Of a stretch of DNA of 64,000 nucleotides, positions 25,455 through 34,734 are shown piece after piece. The translations under genes and the position numbers were made by a program. Numbering within the stretch: position 1 is the stretch's first letter; every line of letters starts with the position of its first letter. The stretch lies in NCBI RefSeq assembly GCF_042657065.1, contig NZ_JBHSNF010000004.1, forward strand, positions 124,001-188,000, in the 5' to 3' direction. The stretch is from Rhodanobacter ginsengisoli. Its GTDB lineage: Bacteria; Pseudomonadota; Gammaproteobacteria; Xanthomonadales; Rhodanobacteraceae. The notes below the pieces were generated by a model, which had not been told where the DNA came from, searched no databases, and saw only the letters and a list, made by a program, of their open reading frames with translations.

Positions 25455-27662
25455 GTGTCGAGCGCCTTCACCCCGACCTCCCCCCTGCGTCAGCGTTTTC
25501 GTCCGCTGGCATGGCTGGCGATCACCTTCCTGTCGATCTCGTTCGCCACCCGGGTGGTGCTGCTGCTGATGTCCGGCCGCGAGGTCGCGCACACCCCGCT
25601 GAACCTGCTGTACGCATTCGGTGTGGGCCTGGGCTATGACCTGGTCACCTTCATCTACGTGGCATGGCCGATGGTGCTGTTCCTGTGGCTGGTACCGACG
25701 CGGTCCGGCGCACTGTCACCGCTGCTGCGCTGGCTGGTGTACGCGTTCGGCGTGGTCCTGGCCTGCGTGCTCTGCGTGGGCGCGCTGCACCTGAAGTACC
25801 ACGCCAGCCTCAAGGTCACCTGGCCGGCGATCCTGCCGTTCCTGTTCATTCTGCCGCTGGCTGCGTTCACTTACACCTCGCGCGTGGGCCAGTGGGTGCT
25901 GTACGGCTTCGGCCTGCTGCTGCTGTACGGCCTGCTGTTCGTGGCGGCATCCGAACTGGTGTTCTGGAACGAGTTCAGCGTGCGCTTCAATTTCATCGCG
26001 GTGGATTACCTGGTCTACACCACCGAAGTGATCGGCAACATCCAGCAGTCGTATCCGATCGGCAAATGGCTGGCCCTGCTGGTCCTCCTGGCCCTGGTGA
26101 TCTTTGCCGTCGGCAAGCGTGGCCTGCGCGCGCGCGACGACGGCAGCCGGCTGTGGCAGCGCGGCAAGGTGGTGCTGCTGTGGCTGGTGCTGACGATCAT
26201 CTCGGTGGCCGCGGTCAACGGCGGCATGAAGGACCGTACCCACAACAACTACGTCAACGAACTGGCCGGCAACGGCATCTATCAGTTCTTCGCGGCATTC
26301 CGCAGTTCCCATCTGGACTACGCGAAGTTCTATCGCACCCTGCCCGACGAGCAGGCCTATGCGCGGCTGCGCCAGCTGCTGAATACGCCGGACGCCACCT
26401 TCATCAGCAGCGATCCACGCGATCTCACCCGCGAGATCCGCCACACCGGCCCGGAGAAGCGCCTCAACGTGGTGCTGATCAGCGTCGAGAGCCTGTCCGG
26501 CGACTACCTCGGCACCTTCGGCAACAAGGAGCACCTCACCCCGTATCTCGATTCGCTGGTCGACAAGAGCGTGTTCTTCGACAACCTCTACGCCAACGGC
26601 ACGCGCACGGTGCGCGGACTGGAGGCGCTGGCGCTGTCGGTACCGCCCACGCCGGGCGATTCGCTGATCCGCGAACAGCACAACGAGAAGCTGTTCTCGC
26701 TGGCCGATATCTTCAACGATCGCGGCTACCGGTCGGACTTCGTCTACGGTGGCTACGGCCAGTTCGACAACATGAACTATTTCTTCGCCAACAACGGTTA
26801 CCGTGCAGTGGACCGGCGCGACATCCCGAAGACCGCCACGATCCACGGCGAGAACGTCTGGGGCGTGGCCGACGAGGATCTGTACACGCTGGCGCTGGGC
26901 CAGATGGACCAGATCCACGCCGAGGGAAGGCCGTTCTTCCTGCACATCATGACCACCTCCAACCATCGGCCGTACACCTTCCCCGATAACCGGGTGAAAC
27001 AGCCCAACCACACGCGGGCGGGCGCGGTGGCCTACACCGACTGGTCGATCCAGGACTTCATCCGCCGCGCGCGCACGAAAGCGTATTTCGACAACACGGT
27101 GTTCGTGATCACCGCCGACCATTGCGCCTCCAGCGCCGGCAAGACCAGCCTGCCGATCAACCGCTACCACATCCCGCTGTGGATCTACTCGCCGGCGAAC
27201 TTCAAGCCCGAAAGAGTGGAGCGGCTGATGGGCCAGCTGGACATCCCGCCAACCCTGCTGGGCATGCTCAACTTCAGCTACCGCACGCGCTTCTTCGGCC
27301 ACGACTTGTTCCAGCTGCCGCCCGCACGCGAGCACGCGTTTCCCGGCACCTACGAGAAGCTCGGCTACCTGCAGAACGATGTCCTCAGCATCCTCGAGCC
27401 GCAGCGCAAGCTGGAGCAGTTCAAGCCCGATTACGCCACCGGTGATGCGACGCCGGTCACCCCGGTGAACGAGGGCCTGGTCGATGACGCCGTGGCCTAC
27501 TACCAGGTGGTGAGCGAGCTGTTCAAGCACGGCCAGCTGGTACACCGGGCGGAAGACTCGACCCCGGTGCAACCGCTGCCGGCAGCCGCCAGCTCGGCCC
27601 CCGCGCCGGCAACGTCGGCGGCGCTGCCGGCAAGCGCCAGCAGCTCTCCGGGCGTGCATTGA
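25455..27662 (+). CDS. LTA synthase-type sulfatase / phosphoglycerol transferase-like membrane protein
   Basis: A 735-residue inner-membrane protein with five N-terminal transmembrane helices and a large extracytoplasmic domain of the alkaline phosphatase superfamily (LtaS/OpgB type). Signs are the metal Glu in ISVESLSGDYLG, the catalytic Thr region in NGTRTVRGLEAL, the histidine in TTSNHRPY and ITADHCASS near the end. Relatives transfer phosphoglycerol or phosphoethanolamine to glucans or lipids. GTG 25455 is chosen because GGAG lies 7 bases upstream; the next possible start (TTG 25440) has none. TATAAA at 25387-25392 may be the -10. The C-terminal 45 residues are an Ala/Ser/Pro-rich tail. 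Confidence 0.82.
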   Translation: MSSAFTPTSPLRQRFRPLAWLAITFLSISFATRVVLLLMSGREVAHTPLNLLYAFGVGLGYDLVTFIYVAWPMVLFLWLVPTRSGALSPLLRWLVYAFGVVLACVLCVGALHLKYHASLKVTWPAILPFLFILPLAAFTYTSRVGQWVLYGFGLLLLYGLLFVAASELVFWNEFSVRFNFIAVDYLVYTTEVIGNIQQSYPIGKWLALLVLLALVIFAVGKRGLRARDDGSRLWQRGKVVLLWLVLTIISVAAVNGGMKDRTHNNYVNELAGNGIYQFFAAFRSSHLDYAKFYRTLPDEQAYARLRQLLNTPDATFISSDPRDLTREIRHTGPEKRLNVVLISVESLSGDYLGTFGNKEHLTPYLDSLVDKSVFFDNLYANGTRTVRGLEALALSVPPTPGDSLIREQHNEKLFSLADIFNDRGYRSDFVYGGYGQFDNMNYFFANNGYRAVDRRDIPKTATIHGENVWGVADEDLYTLALGQMDQIHAEGRPFFLHIMTTSNHRPYTFPDNRVKQPNHTRAGAVAYTDWSIQDFIRRARTKAYFDNTVFVITADHCASSAGKTSLPINRYHIPLWIYSPANFKPERVERLMGQLDIPPTLLGMLNFSYRTRFFGHDLFQLPPAREHAFPGTYEKLGYLQNDVLSILEPQRKLEQFKPDYATGDATPVTPVNEGLVDDAVAYYQVVSELFKHGQLVHRAEDSTPVQPLPAAASSAPAPATSAALPASASSSPGVH

Positions 27663-27667
27663 TCTAC

Positions 27668-27696
27668 CCCCGACGCGGCCATAGGCGGCGTCGGGG
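27668..27696. terminator. GC-rich hairpin between convergent genes
   Basis: Perfect 9-bp arms CCCCGACGC (27668-27676) and GCGTCGGGG (27688-27696) with an 11-nt loop, between the ends of the sulfatase-like gene and midA. No T-run follows on either strand, so termination strength is uncertain. Confidence 0.4.
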
Positions 27697-27705
27697 AGTT
27701 CCGGT

Positions 27706-28899
27706 CTACAGCCGGCCGCCCTGGTCGGCGGCGAGCAGTTCGGCCGGCAGCGCCAGCGTATCCAGGCCACGCGCCAGCAGCATGGCCTGGAATCGCTCGC
27801 CCATCTGCTCGGGCAGCATCAGTTTCTTCACCTGCTGGGCCAGCCGATAGCCGCCATGCTCATCGGTCGCCTGAGCCTGCGCCTGGGCAAATACCTCCTG
27901 CAGGCCGGCGCCGATCAGGAACTGCGCCTGCGGCAGGTACGCTGCCACGGCGAAGCCGGCGCTGTTGCCGGCTTCGGCCAGCGCGGTGAAATCGACCGAG
28001 GCGGTGAGGTCGTTCAGACCCGGCAGGTACAGCGGATCGTTGTGCGCGTGGTGGCGGTAGTGCGCCATCAGGGTGCCGTCGTCGCGCTCCGGCAGGTAGA
28101 ACTCGCGGCGCACGTAGCCGTAGTCGATGAACAGCATCACGCCGGCACTGAGCGAACCGGCCACGGCCTGGATCCAGTACGGCAGCTGCGGCAGGATTTC
28201 CGATCGGTAGCCGTCGGCGAACTCGCTACCCAGGTCCCGCTCGACATGGCGCACGGCACCCGCCACCAGCGCGTCGGCCGGGCGATCCACCCGGACCAGC
28301 CGTCCTTCGTCGTCCTGCGCGACGTATTCCTCGTAGACCTCGCCATCGCGCATCGCGAAACGGGTCGCCGGCAATGCGTCGATCACCTCGTTGGCGAACA
28401 GCACGCCGTGCCAGTCCTGCTCGGGCGGGCGATCCAGCCAGCGCACGCGTGCATTGAGTCCGGATGGCAGGTTCGCACGCAGGCGTTCGCGCTGGCGTTC
28501 GCGCAGATCCGCGCTGGGTTCCAGGATCAGATATTGCCGCGGCAGCGTGCCGCCGGCGGCGAGGGCCTGCAGCGCGGTCTCGGCGAAGGCACCGCTGCCG
28601 CCGCCGATTTCCAGAAAATCCGCTTCGTCGCCCAGCGCCGCCAGGGTGGGCTGCAACGCACGAACCACGCAGCGGGCAAACAGCTCGCCCAGTTCCGGCG
28701 CGGTGACGAAATCGCCGGCGGCGCCGAACTTGGTGCGCCCGGCGCTGTAATAGCCCAGTCCCGGCGCGTACAGGCAGCGCTCCATGTACTGCGAGAACGG
28801 CAACGGCCCCTGCGTGGCGATCAGCTCGCGCAGCAGTTGCAGCAACCGGTCGGAGTGCACACGCTCGTCGGCGCTCGGTTCGGGAAAGCTGGATCGCAT
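27706..28899 (-). CDS. SAM-dependent methyltransferase, MidA/NDUFAF7 family
   Basis: A 397-residue cytoplasmic protein of the DUF185/MidA family, whose mitochondrial members (NDUFAF7) methylate an arginine of a complex I subunit. Residues 30-75 give the family start (GPLPFSQYMERCLYAPGLGYYSAGRTKFGAAGDFVTAPE), and the SAM-binding loop is FLEIGGGSGAFAE. Later blocks FANEVIDALP, FIDYGYVRREFY and GLNDLTASVDFT also match. It is interesting that an NDUFA9-like gene lies 5 kb away, but no respiratory operon links them here. Confidence 0.85.
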   Translation of the reverse strand: MRSSFPEPSADERVHSDRLLQLLRELIATQGPLPFSQYMERCLYAPGLGYYSAGRTKFGAAGDFVTAPELGELFARCVVRALQPTLAALGDEADFLEIGGGSGAFAETALQALAAGGTLPRQYLILEPSADLRERQRERLRANLPSGLNARVRWLDRPPEQDWHGVLFANEVIDALPATRFAMRDGEVYEEYVAQDDEGRLVRVDRPADALVAGAVRHVERDLGSEFADGYRSEILPQLPYWIQAVAGSLSAGVMLFIDYGYVRREFYLPERDDGTLMAHYRHHAHNDPLYLPGLNDLTASVDFTALAEAGNSAGFAVAAYLPQAQFLIGAGLQEVFAQAQAQATDEHGGYRLAQQVKKLMLPEQMGERFQAMLLARGLDTLALPAELLAADQGGRL

Positions 28900-29003
28900 C
28901 GGTCATGCCGTCGGTGAAAAAAGCGCGGCAAGCATAGCGGATGGGGTGCTTCGGGCAGGTGATCGGCGCCCTCTCCCATGGAAGGAGTGGGCGCCGGGCC
29001 GCA

Positions 29004-31148
29004 TCAGAAGTCCTTCTGCAGACTCAGGTACACGCCGCGTCGCGGGCCGTATTGCGGCGCGCCGACGCCGATGCCGCTGCCATCGCGCAACTCGTACGTG
29101 CGATCCAGCGCGTTGAGGACGGCCAGTTGGGCATGCAGCTTGTCTGAGCGCTCGAACGCGAAGTCGTGCGACACGTTGAGATTCAGCTGGAAGTACGCCG
29201 GCAACGAGGCACCGTTCGGTACCGCACCGTCCTTGCGCAGTCCGCTGCCGAACAGGTAGTCGGCGCCGACCCGGGTGCGGTCATTCAGCGCGTAGTTGAC
29301 GCCGCCGGACGAGGTCAGCTTCTGGTCGTGGTCGAGGAAAATGTAGTGATCCTGGACGTAGGCCAGATCGTCCGGTGCGAAGTTGTACTGGCTGGTGATG
29401 ATGCGCTCGCCGATCGCCTTGCCCAGCGACGCATTGACGTACGCCGTCAGCGGGCCCCGCGCATAGTTTGCAGTCAACTCCAGTCCTTTTACGCGGCCCT
29501 TCGCGTAGTTGAAGGTGGAGTAGACCAGCGCCGAGCCGAACTGACCTTCGTCCTGCAGGCGCCGCACCTTGCGGTAGTAGGCGTCCACGCCCAGCGTCCA
29601 GGCTTGCCCGACGTTCTGCGAAACACCGACGTCGAAATAGTCCGAACGCTCGGCCAGCGGCGTGTTGTTGCCATGGTCGGGTACCGCGTTGGTGGTGCCG
29701 TCGAACCTGGCGATGTTCGAACTGGCGATCATCTCGGTGGCCGGTGGCGTGAAGTAGCGCGAATAGCCGCCATGCACCACCGTGCTTGCCGTCGCCTGCC
29801 AGACCAGGCCCAGGCGCGGACTGAGCTGACTCTCGGTGCGTGCCAGCTGGTAGCGGTCGCCACGCAGGCCGTAATTGAGCGTCCAGTTCTCGCCGATGCT
29901 CCATTCGTCCTGCACGTAGGCCGACCAGGTCCTCGCGGTGAGTCGGCTGCTGTCGAGGATGTTGATCGGCGTGGTACTGACCTGGTTGCCGCCGGCATCG
30001 GCCGGGAACACCCACGCATCGTTGCCGCTGACGGCCCGCTCGAAGCTGCCGTAAACACCGTAACGCAGTGTGTGGTTGCTGCTCAGCGGGGTGGAAAGAT
30101 CCGCCTGCAAGGTACTGGCCCGGTTGCTGCGGGAGACCGCCGAGGCGACCCCGTTGAACATCAGCTCACCGATCCGGTCCGGCGTGTATTCGAGACTGCT
30201 GTAGCGCTGGCCGAGCGACACCTGGTAGTCGGTTGCGCCCATCTTGCCTTGCAGTGCCAGCACGCCGAAACGGGTGTTCTCACGCTGCTGCTCGTTGAGA
30301 TCAGCCGAGTTGAAGTCGACCGTGTCGAGATAGCCGAATTGTGGCGTCTGCCCCGGGTTGTCTGGAATCTGGAAACGGTTGTTGGCGACGCCGAACAGCA
30401 GGCTGAGGCGGGTATCGTCGTCGATCAGGTAGCTGATGTCGCCGAAACCCTTCGCCTGATGGGTGCGGTCATGGATCGGCTTGCGGCTGGCGGTCGGATT
30501 CTCGATGCCCGCATCGTTTTCCATGGTGTTGCCGGTGAGGAACCAGCTCCAGCGATCGTCGCTGCCCCAGACCGACGCGTTCGGATTGAGCGTGCCGTTC
30601 GAACCCCCGGTGATGCCCACACTGCCGCCGTTGCCCAGCGAACTGCCGCTCCTGGTGCTGATGTCGACTACCGCCGCCGTACGCAGGCCGTATTGTGCCG
30701 GCAGCGCGCCGTCGAGCAGCTTCACGCGCTGGATCGTGCGTGCGTCCAGGCTCTGGCCGAAGCCGCCGATGGATTCGGGAATGATCACGCCATCGATGCG
30801 GTATTGCAGGTTGGCGTGATCGCCGCGCACATGCAGGCCGCCATAGGAGTCCTGCACCACGCCGGGTGCCTGCAGCAGCACCTGGTTCATCGGCGTGGCC
30901 GCGCCCAGCGCCAGCTGGCCGATCGCTTTCTGGTCGATCACGTACTGGCTGCTGCCGGTTTCCGGCGATAGCGCATTGCGCGCCTGATCCAGCGCGGCCG
31001 ATACCGAAACCGCTCCCAGCTGCTGCACCGGGGCGGGCCGTCCTCCCCCGGCTGTCGGCGCGTTCATTTCGAGGGACGGATCGGCGGCGTGGACAGGGCT
31101 CGTGCCCAGGGCTACGGCCAGACCGAGTGCTATCAAGGAAGGCTTCAT
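29004..31148 (-). CDS. TonB-dependent outer-membrane receptor, probably for zinc (ZnuD-type)
   Basis: A 714-residue outer-membrane receptor with signal peptide MKPSLIALGLAVALGTSPVHA, a plug domain at residues about 45-160 (QVLLQAPGVVQDSYGGLHVRGDHANLQYRIDGV) and a 22-strand barrel ending in the typical RRGVYLSLQKDF. It takes substrate across the outer membrane using TonB-ExbBD energy. Substrate is inferred from the 24-bp palindrome 31 bp upstream of the start (31180-31203), which matches Zur boxes; Zur-controlled receptors of this type (ZnuD) import zinc. Without that box the sequence alone would only say TonB receptor. A stem GGCGCCC/GGGCGCC (28965-28995) follows the gene. Confidence 0.85.
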   Translation of the reverse strand: MKPSLIALGLAVALGTSPVHAADPSLEMNAPTAGGGRPAPVQQLGAVSVSAALDQARNALSPETGSSQYVIDQKAIGQLALGAATPMNQVLLQAPGVVQDSYGGLHVRGDHANLQYRIDGVIIPESIGGFGQSLDARTIQRVKLLDGALPAQYGLRTAAVVDISTRSGSSLGNGGSVGITGGSNGTLNPNASVWGSDDRWSWFLTGNTMENDAGIENPTASRKPIHDRTHQAKGFGDISYLIDDDTRLSLLFGVANNRFQIPDNPGQTPQFGYLDTVDFNSADLNEQQRENTRFGVLALQGKMGATDYQVSLGQRYSSLEYTPDRIGELMFNGVASAVSRSNRASTLQADLSTPLSSNHTLRYGVYGSFERAVSGNDAWVFPADAGGNQVSTTPINILDSSRLTARTWSAYVQDEWSIGENWTLNYGLRGDRYQLARTESQLSPRLGLVWQATASTVVHGGYSRYFTPPATEMIASSNIARFDGTTNAVPDHGNNTPLAERSDYFDVGVSQNVGQAWTLGVDAYYRKVRRLQDEGQFGSALVYSTFNYAKGRVKGLELTANYARGPLTAYVNASLGKAIGERIITSQYNFAPDDLAYVQDHYIFLDHDQKLTSSGGVNYALNDRTRVGADYLFGSGLRKDGAVPNGASLPAYFQLNLNVSHDFAFERSDKLHAQLAVLNALDRTYELRDGSGIGVGAPQYGPRRGVYLSLQKDF

Positions 31149-31179
31149 GGTGATTCCAGCAGGGCGGAGGAGAGTTTGT

Positions 31180-31203
31180 AATGTAATGTTATAACATTAC
31201 ATT
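31180..31203. promoter_or_regulatory. 24-bp perfect palindrome, candidate Zur operator
   Basis: The left half is AATGTAATGTTA (31180-31191) and the right half is its exact reverse complement (31192-31203). The core GTAATGTTATAACATTAC agrees with the known proteobacterial Zur consensus (ATGTTATAACAT core). It sits 31 bp upstream of the TonB receptor start, where a bound repressor would cover the promoter. Confidence 0.75.
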
Positions 31204-31359
31204 TACAGTGTCTCCGCGGCCTCGGCCAGAAGTCATGCCCGCCGGCGAACCGTGACCGTGCACGCACCGGGCACCTCATTGAGTCCCGCTTCACGCAGCT
31301 CCCCTAGACTGCAGGGATCCCCAACGCGCCCGGCGTACGCTCGCCACCCGGAGCCATGC

Positions 31360-32055
31360 ATGACCCAGTCCAGCCAGCAGCTACCCGCCGTCATCATGCC
31401 GCTCGAACATGGCCGGATCACCGCGGCGATCCTCGATTTCGTCAGCGAGGTGCCGGACAGCAAGGTCACCGGCAGCGGGAATCCCGCCAGCGAAGCACGG
31501 CGGCTGGCCCACCGCGCGGCCCGGCGCGCCGCGCTCACCGCCGGCTCGCTGGCGCTGCCGCCGGGGCCGCTGGGCTGGCTGACGCTGCTGCCGGAGCTGA
31601 TCACGATCTGGAAGATCCAGGGCCAGATGGTCAGCGACATCGCCGCGGCCTACGGTCGCCACGCCATGCTGGGACGCGAGCAGATGATGTGGTGCCTGTT
31701 CCGGCATACCGCCGCGCAGGCGTTCCGCGATCTGGTGGTGCGCATGGGCGACCGCCTGATATTCCAGCGGATGTCCTACGGCGTGGCCCAGCGGGTGGCG
31801 AAACAGGTGGGTGTCAAGCTCACCCGGCGCACGCTGAGCAAGGGCGTCTCGCGCTGGCTGCCGGTGATCGGTGCACTCGGAGTCGGCGCCTATGCGTATT
31901 ACGACACCGGCCAGGTCGCCGACACCGCGATCGCGATGTTCGAAGGCGGGATCGCGATGGCGGATACGCCGACCGACCGGGCGATGCCGGCCGCCGAGGA
32001 GGCCACCCCCGGCACAGTCGACCCGACGCCGCACGCGCCGAAAGCGGCCTCGTGA
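31360..32055 (+). CDS. EcsC-like protein
   Basis: A 231-residue protein that resembles the EcsC family (unknown function). Visible are the basic stretch EARRLAHRAARRAALTAGSLALPPGPLGWLTLLPELITIWKIQGQMVSDIAAAYGR and the C-terminal RWLPVIGALGVGAYAYYDTGQVADTAIAMF, with one or two weakly hydrophobic segments that may touch the membrane. ATG 31360 was chosen because the residues before it are low in coding character; a TAGACT hexamer lies at 31305-31310. It is divergent from the TonB receptor and might share the region of the Zur-like site, whose centre is 168 bp away. Confidence 0.6.
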   Translation: MTQSSQQLPAVIMPLEHGRITAAILDFVSEVPDSKVTGSGNPASEARRLAHRAARRAALTAGSLALPPGPLGWLTLLPELITIWKIQGQMVSDIAAAYGRHAMLGREQMMWCLFRHTAAQAFRDLVVRMGDRLIFQRMSYGVAQRVAKQVGVKLTRRTLSKGVSRWLPVIGALGVGAYAYYDTGQVADTAIAMFEGGIAMADTPTDRAMPAAEEATPGTVDPTPHAPKAAS

Positions 32056-32137
32056 ACTCGCCCCGGCACGCACCATGGGGTGACGCACCGGAGCCTTTGC
32101 GGCAAGCTTCCCGCTGGATCGCCGCGGAACCCGCCCC

Positions 32138-32884
32138 ATGAAGTCACGTCACGATCGACCCGTCGCGCTGATCACCGGTGCCGGTCGCCGGGTCGGCGCG
32201 GTGATTGCGCGCACCCTGCACGCGGCGGGCTACGATCTGGCGCTGCATTACCGCCGTTCCGCCGATGACGCCCGCGCGCTGGCACAGGAACTGGAACGCC
32301 AGCGCAGCGGCAGCACCCTGCTACTGCAGGCCGAACTGGCCGACATCGACGCGCTGCCCGCCATGCTCGGGCAACTGCTGTCGCATTACGGCCGGCTCGA
32401 TGCTCTGATCAACAACGCCTCGGCGTTCTACCCCACGCCGCTGGGGACGGCGACCCCGCAGCAGTGGAACGAGCTGTTCGCCTCCAATGCGCAGGCGCCG
32501 TTCTTCCTCAGCCAGGCGGCGATCCCGGCGCTGCGCGAGGCGCGCGGCGGCATCGTCAACCTGCTCGACATCTATGCCGAGCGGCCGCTGGCCGAGCACC
32601 CGATCTACTGCATGGCCAAGGCCGCCCTCGGGGCGATGACCCGTTCGCTGGCCCTGGAGCTGGCGCCCGAGGTGCGGGTGAATGGCGTGGCCCCGGGAGC
32701 GGTGCTGTGGCCCAGCGACGGCAAGGCGTACGTCGATCAGCAGGCGATGCTGGCGCGCACCCCGCTGCAGCGTGCCGGCACCCCCGACGATGTCGCCGGC
32801 GCGGTGCTGTGGCTGCTGCGCGACGCGCCGTATGTCACCGGCCAGGTCATCCACGTGGACGGCGGCCGCACGCTGTCGGTCTAG
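32138..32884 (+). CDS. folM: Pteridine reductase (FolM/PTR1-type short-chain dehydrogenase)
   Basis: A 248-residue NADPH-dependent reductase. The cofactor motif is TGAGRRVG, which is the TGX3RXG signature of pteridine reductases and not the TGXXXGXG of ordinary SDRs. NNASAF, the catalytic Tyr/Lys in YCMAKAALG and the C-terminal VTGQVIHVDGGRTLSV are present. These enzymes reduce dihydrobiopterin/dihydromonapterin or dihydrofolate. It converges on folK, and folB is 2 kb away, so pterin genes cluster here. Confidence 0.88.
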   Translation: MKSRHDRPVALITGAGRRVGAVIARTLHAAGYDLALHYRRSADDARALAQELERQRSGSTLLLQAELADIDALPAMLGQLLSHYGRLDALINNASAFYPTPLGTATPQQWNELFASNAQAPFFLSQAAIPALREARGGIVNLLDIYAERPLAEHPIYCMAKAALGAMTRSLALELAPEVRVNGVAPGAVLWPSDGKAYVDQQAMLARTPLQRAGTPDDVAGAVLWLLRDAPYVTGQVIHVDGGRTLSV

Positions 32885-32942
32885 CAGATTGCCCGGAACG
32901 CAGGCCGCGCCGGCTTGCCGCGACATCGCGGTGCCGTGGCGA

Positions 32943-33431
32943 TCACGCCTGCCACGGCTCGAGCCGCAGCGGCTCGCGCTCCACCGGAAACGCCGCCCAC
33001 AGGTCGGCCATGCGCTCGCCGCTGAGCGGATGCCGCAGATCCGGCGCGATGTCCGCGATCGGCTTCAGCACGAAGGCATGCTGCAGCTCGCGGCGCGGAA
33101 TCTGCAGATGGCCCGGCCCCTCGGTGACCAGATCGCCGTAGAAGACGATGTCCACATCGAGCGTGCGGTCGGAGTAACGCGGCACGTCGCGGCGGCGACC
33201 ATGGCGATCCTCCAGTGCGTGCAGCCAGTCGTTGAGTTCCCGCGCGGACAGCTCGGTGTCCAGCCCGACCGCCAGATTCACGAAATCGGTACCGTCGAAA
33301 CCCACCGCGCGGCTGCGGTAGACCGGTGACACAGTGATCGCGCCGAAGCGCGCGCGCAGCTCGCCGACCGCCGCACGCAGGTGGGTTTGCGGCTCGAGAT
33401 TGGATCCCAGGCTGAGGTAGACCCGCTCCAT
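32943..33431 (-). CDS. folK: 2-amino-4-hydroxy-6-hydroxymethyldihydropteridine pyrophosphokinase
   Basis: A 162-residue enzyme (HPPK) that transfers pyrophosphate from ATP to 6-hydroxymethyl-7,8-dihydropterin in folate synthesis. Family marks: start MERVYLSLGSNL, SPVYRSRAVGFDGTDFVNLAV, and the signature RYSDRTLDVDIVFYGD with the two Asp that bind Mg. IPRRELQHAFVLKPIADIAPD closes the domain. It starts 4 bp after the MscS-type gene, so it is the last gene of a folB-mscS-folK operon. Confidence 0.93.
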   Translation of the reverse strand: MERVYLSLGSNLEPQTHLRAAVGELRARFGAITVSPVYRSRAVGFDGTDFVNLAVGLDTELSARELNDWLHALEDRHGRRRDVPRYSDRTLDVDIVFYGDLVTEGPGHLQIPRRELQHAFVLKPIADIAPDLRHPLSGERMADLWAAFPVEREPLRLEPWQA

Positions 33432-33435
33432 CGGA

Positions 33436-34734
33436 TCAGGATCCGGTTTGCCTGACGCCGCCGCGATCCGGCGATTCCTCGCGTGCCGCGGCGACCGCCG
33501 CCAGCCCCGCCCGCACGTCCCGGCCGGACGGCTGCTGGAACAGCGCCAGGCCGAACTCAGGCAGCAGCGCGAGCAGGTGATCGAAGATGTCGCCCTGGAT
33601 GTTTTCGTACTCGGCCCACGCCGTGGTCGTGGTGAAACAGTACAGCTCCAGTGGCACGCCCTGCGGCGAACTGGCCAGCTGGCGCACCATGCAGGTCATC
33701 TGGCGATGGATCTTCGGATGCTGGCCCAGGTAGGCAGCAACGTAGGCGCGGAAGGTCCCCAGATTGGTCAGCCGGCGGCGGTTGACCGCCTGCTCGCCGG
33801 CCTCGCCGAGCCGGCGGTTCCACTCGTCCAGCTCACTGTGCTTGTGGCCGAGATACTCGTCGAGCAGGCGGAACCGCCGCAGCCGGGCCAGCTCGTCCTC
33901 GTCCAGGAAATGCACGCTGGTCGCATCCAGATACAGCGCCCGCTTGATCCGGCGGCCACCGGACTCGGTCATTCCGCGCCAGTTCTGGTAGCTCTCCGAG
34001 ATCAGCTTCCAGGTCGGCACGGTGACGATGGTCTGGTCGAAGTTGCGCACCTTGACCGTGTACAGGGTGATGTCGATCACGTCGCCGTCGGCGCCCGCAC
34101 CCGGCATGGTGATCCAGTCGCCCACCCGCAGCATGTCGTTGGAGGCGAGCTGCACCCCGGCCACGAAACCCAGGATGGTGTCCTTGAAGATCAGGATCAG
34201 CACCGCCGACATCGCGCCCAGGCCCGACAGCAGCAGGCCCACGCGCTGGTCGGTCACCGTGCCGATGATCACCAGCGTGCCGATGAGGAACAGCGCCAGC
34301 TTGACCAGCTGCATCAGCCCCTTGATCGGCCGCTGGCTGCCGGTGGGCGTCTGCTGGTAGAGCGATTCGACCGCCGACAGCGTGCGGTTGATCGCCATCA
34401 CCACGAACAGCACCATCAATGCCTGCGCCACGTTGCCGACCAGCCGCCCGGCATGCGCGGACAGACCGGGCACCAGGCCCACGCCGAACTGGATCACCAC
34501 CATCGGCACCAGCCGCGCCAGCCAGCGGAACACCCCATGCTGGAACAGGGCATCGTCCCACTGCCAGGTCGTACGCTCGGCAATCGTGCCCATCACCCGC
34601 AGCAGCACCAGCCGGGTCAACACGCCCGCCAGCCACGCCATCAGCAGCAGACCCAGGGCACCCATCAGGGTCGCCATCCCGGGTTGCTGCAGAAAGCCGG
34701 ATATCCAGTCCATGCCGCTCTCGACTCCGCTCAC
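33436..34734 (-). CDS. MscS-family mechanosensitive channel (YbdG-like)
   Basis: A 432-residue inner-membrane protein with about five hydrophobic helices in residues 15-190 and an MscS pore/beta domain at residues about 175-290 (GLGAMSAVLILIFKDTILGFVAGVQLASNDMLRVGDWI). Length and the long C-terminal region fit the YbdG subgroup (E. coli protein 415 residues). Such channels open on hypo-osmotic shock. The annotated GTG start at 34734 overlaps the folB stop (GTGA), which suggests coupling; ATG at 34713 (MDWISGFLQQPG) is a possible alternative. It is inserted between two folate genes. Confidence 0.85.
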   Translation of the reverse strand: MSGVESGMDWISGFLQQPGMATLMGALGLLLMAWLAGVLTRLVLLRVMGTIAERTTWQWDDALFQHGVFRWLARLVPMVVIQFGVGLVPGLSAHAGRLVGNVAQALMVLFVVMAINRTLSAVESLYQQTPTGSQRPIKGLMQLVKLALFLIGTLVIIGTVTDQRVGLLLSGLGAMSAVLILIFKDTILGFVAGVQLASNDMLRVGDWITMPGAGADGDVIDITLYTVKVRNFDQTIVTVPTWKLISESYQNWRGMTESGGRRIKRALYLDATSVHFLDEDELARLRRFRLLDEYLGHKHSELDEWNRRLGEAGEQAVNRRRLTNLGTFRAYVAAYLGQHPKIHRQMTCMVRQLASSPQGVPLELYCFTTTTAWAEYENIQGDIFDHLLALLPEFGLALFQQPSGRDVRAGLAAVAAAREESPDRGGVRQTGS

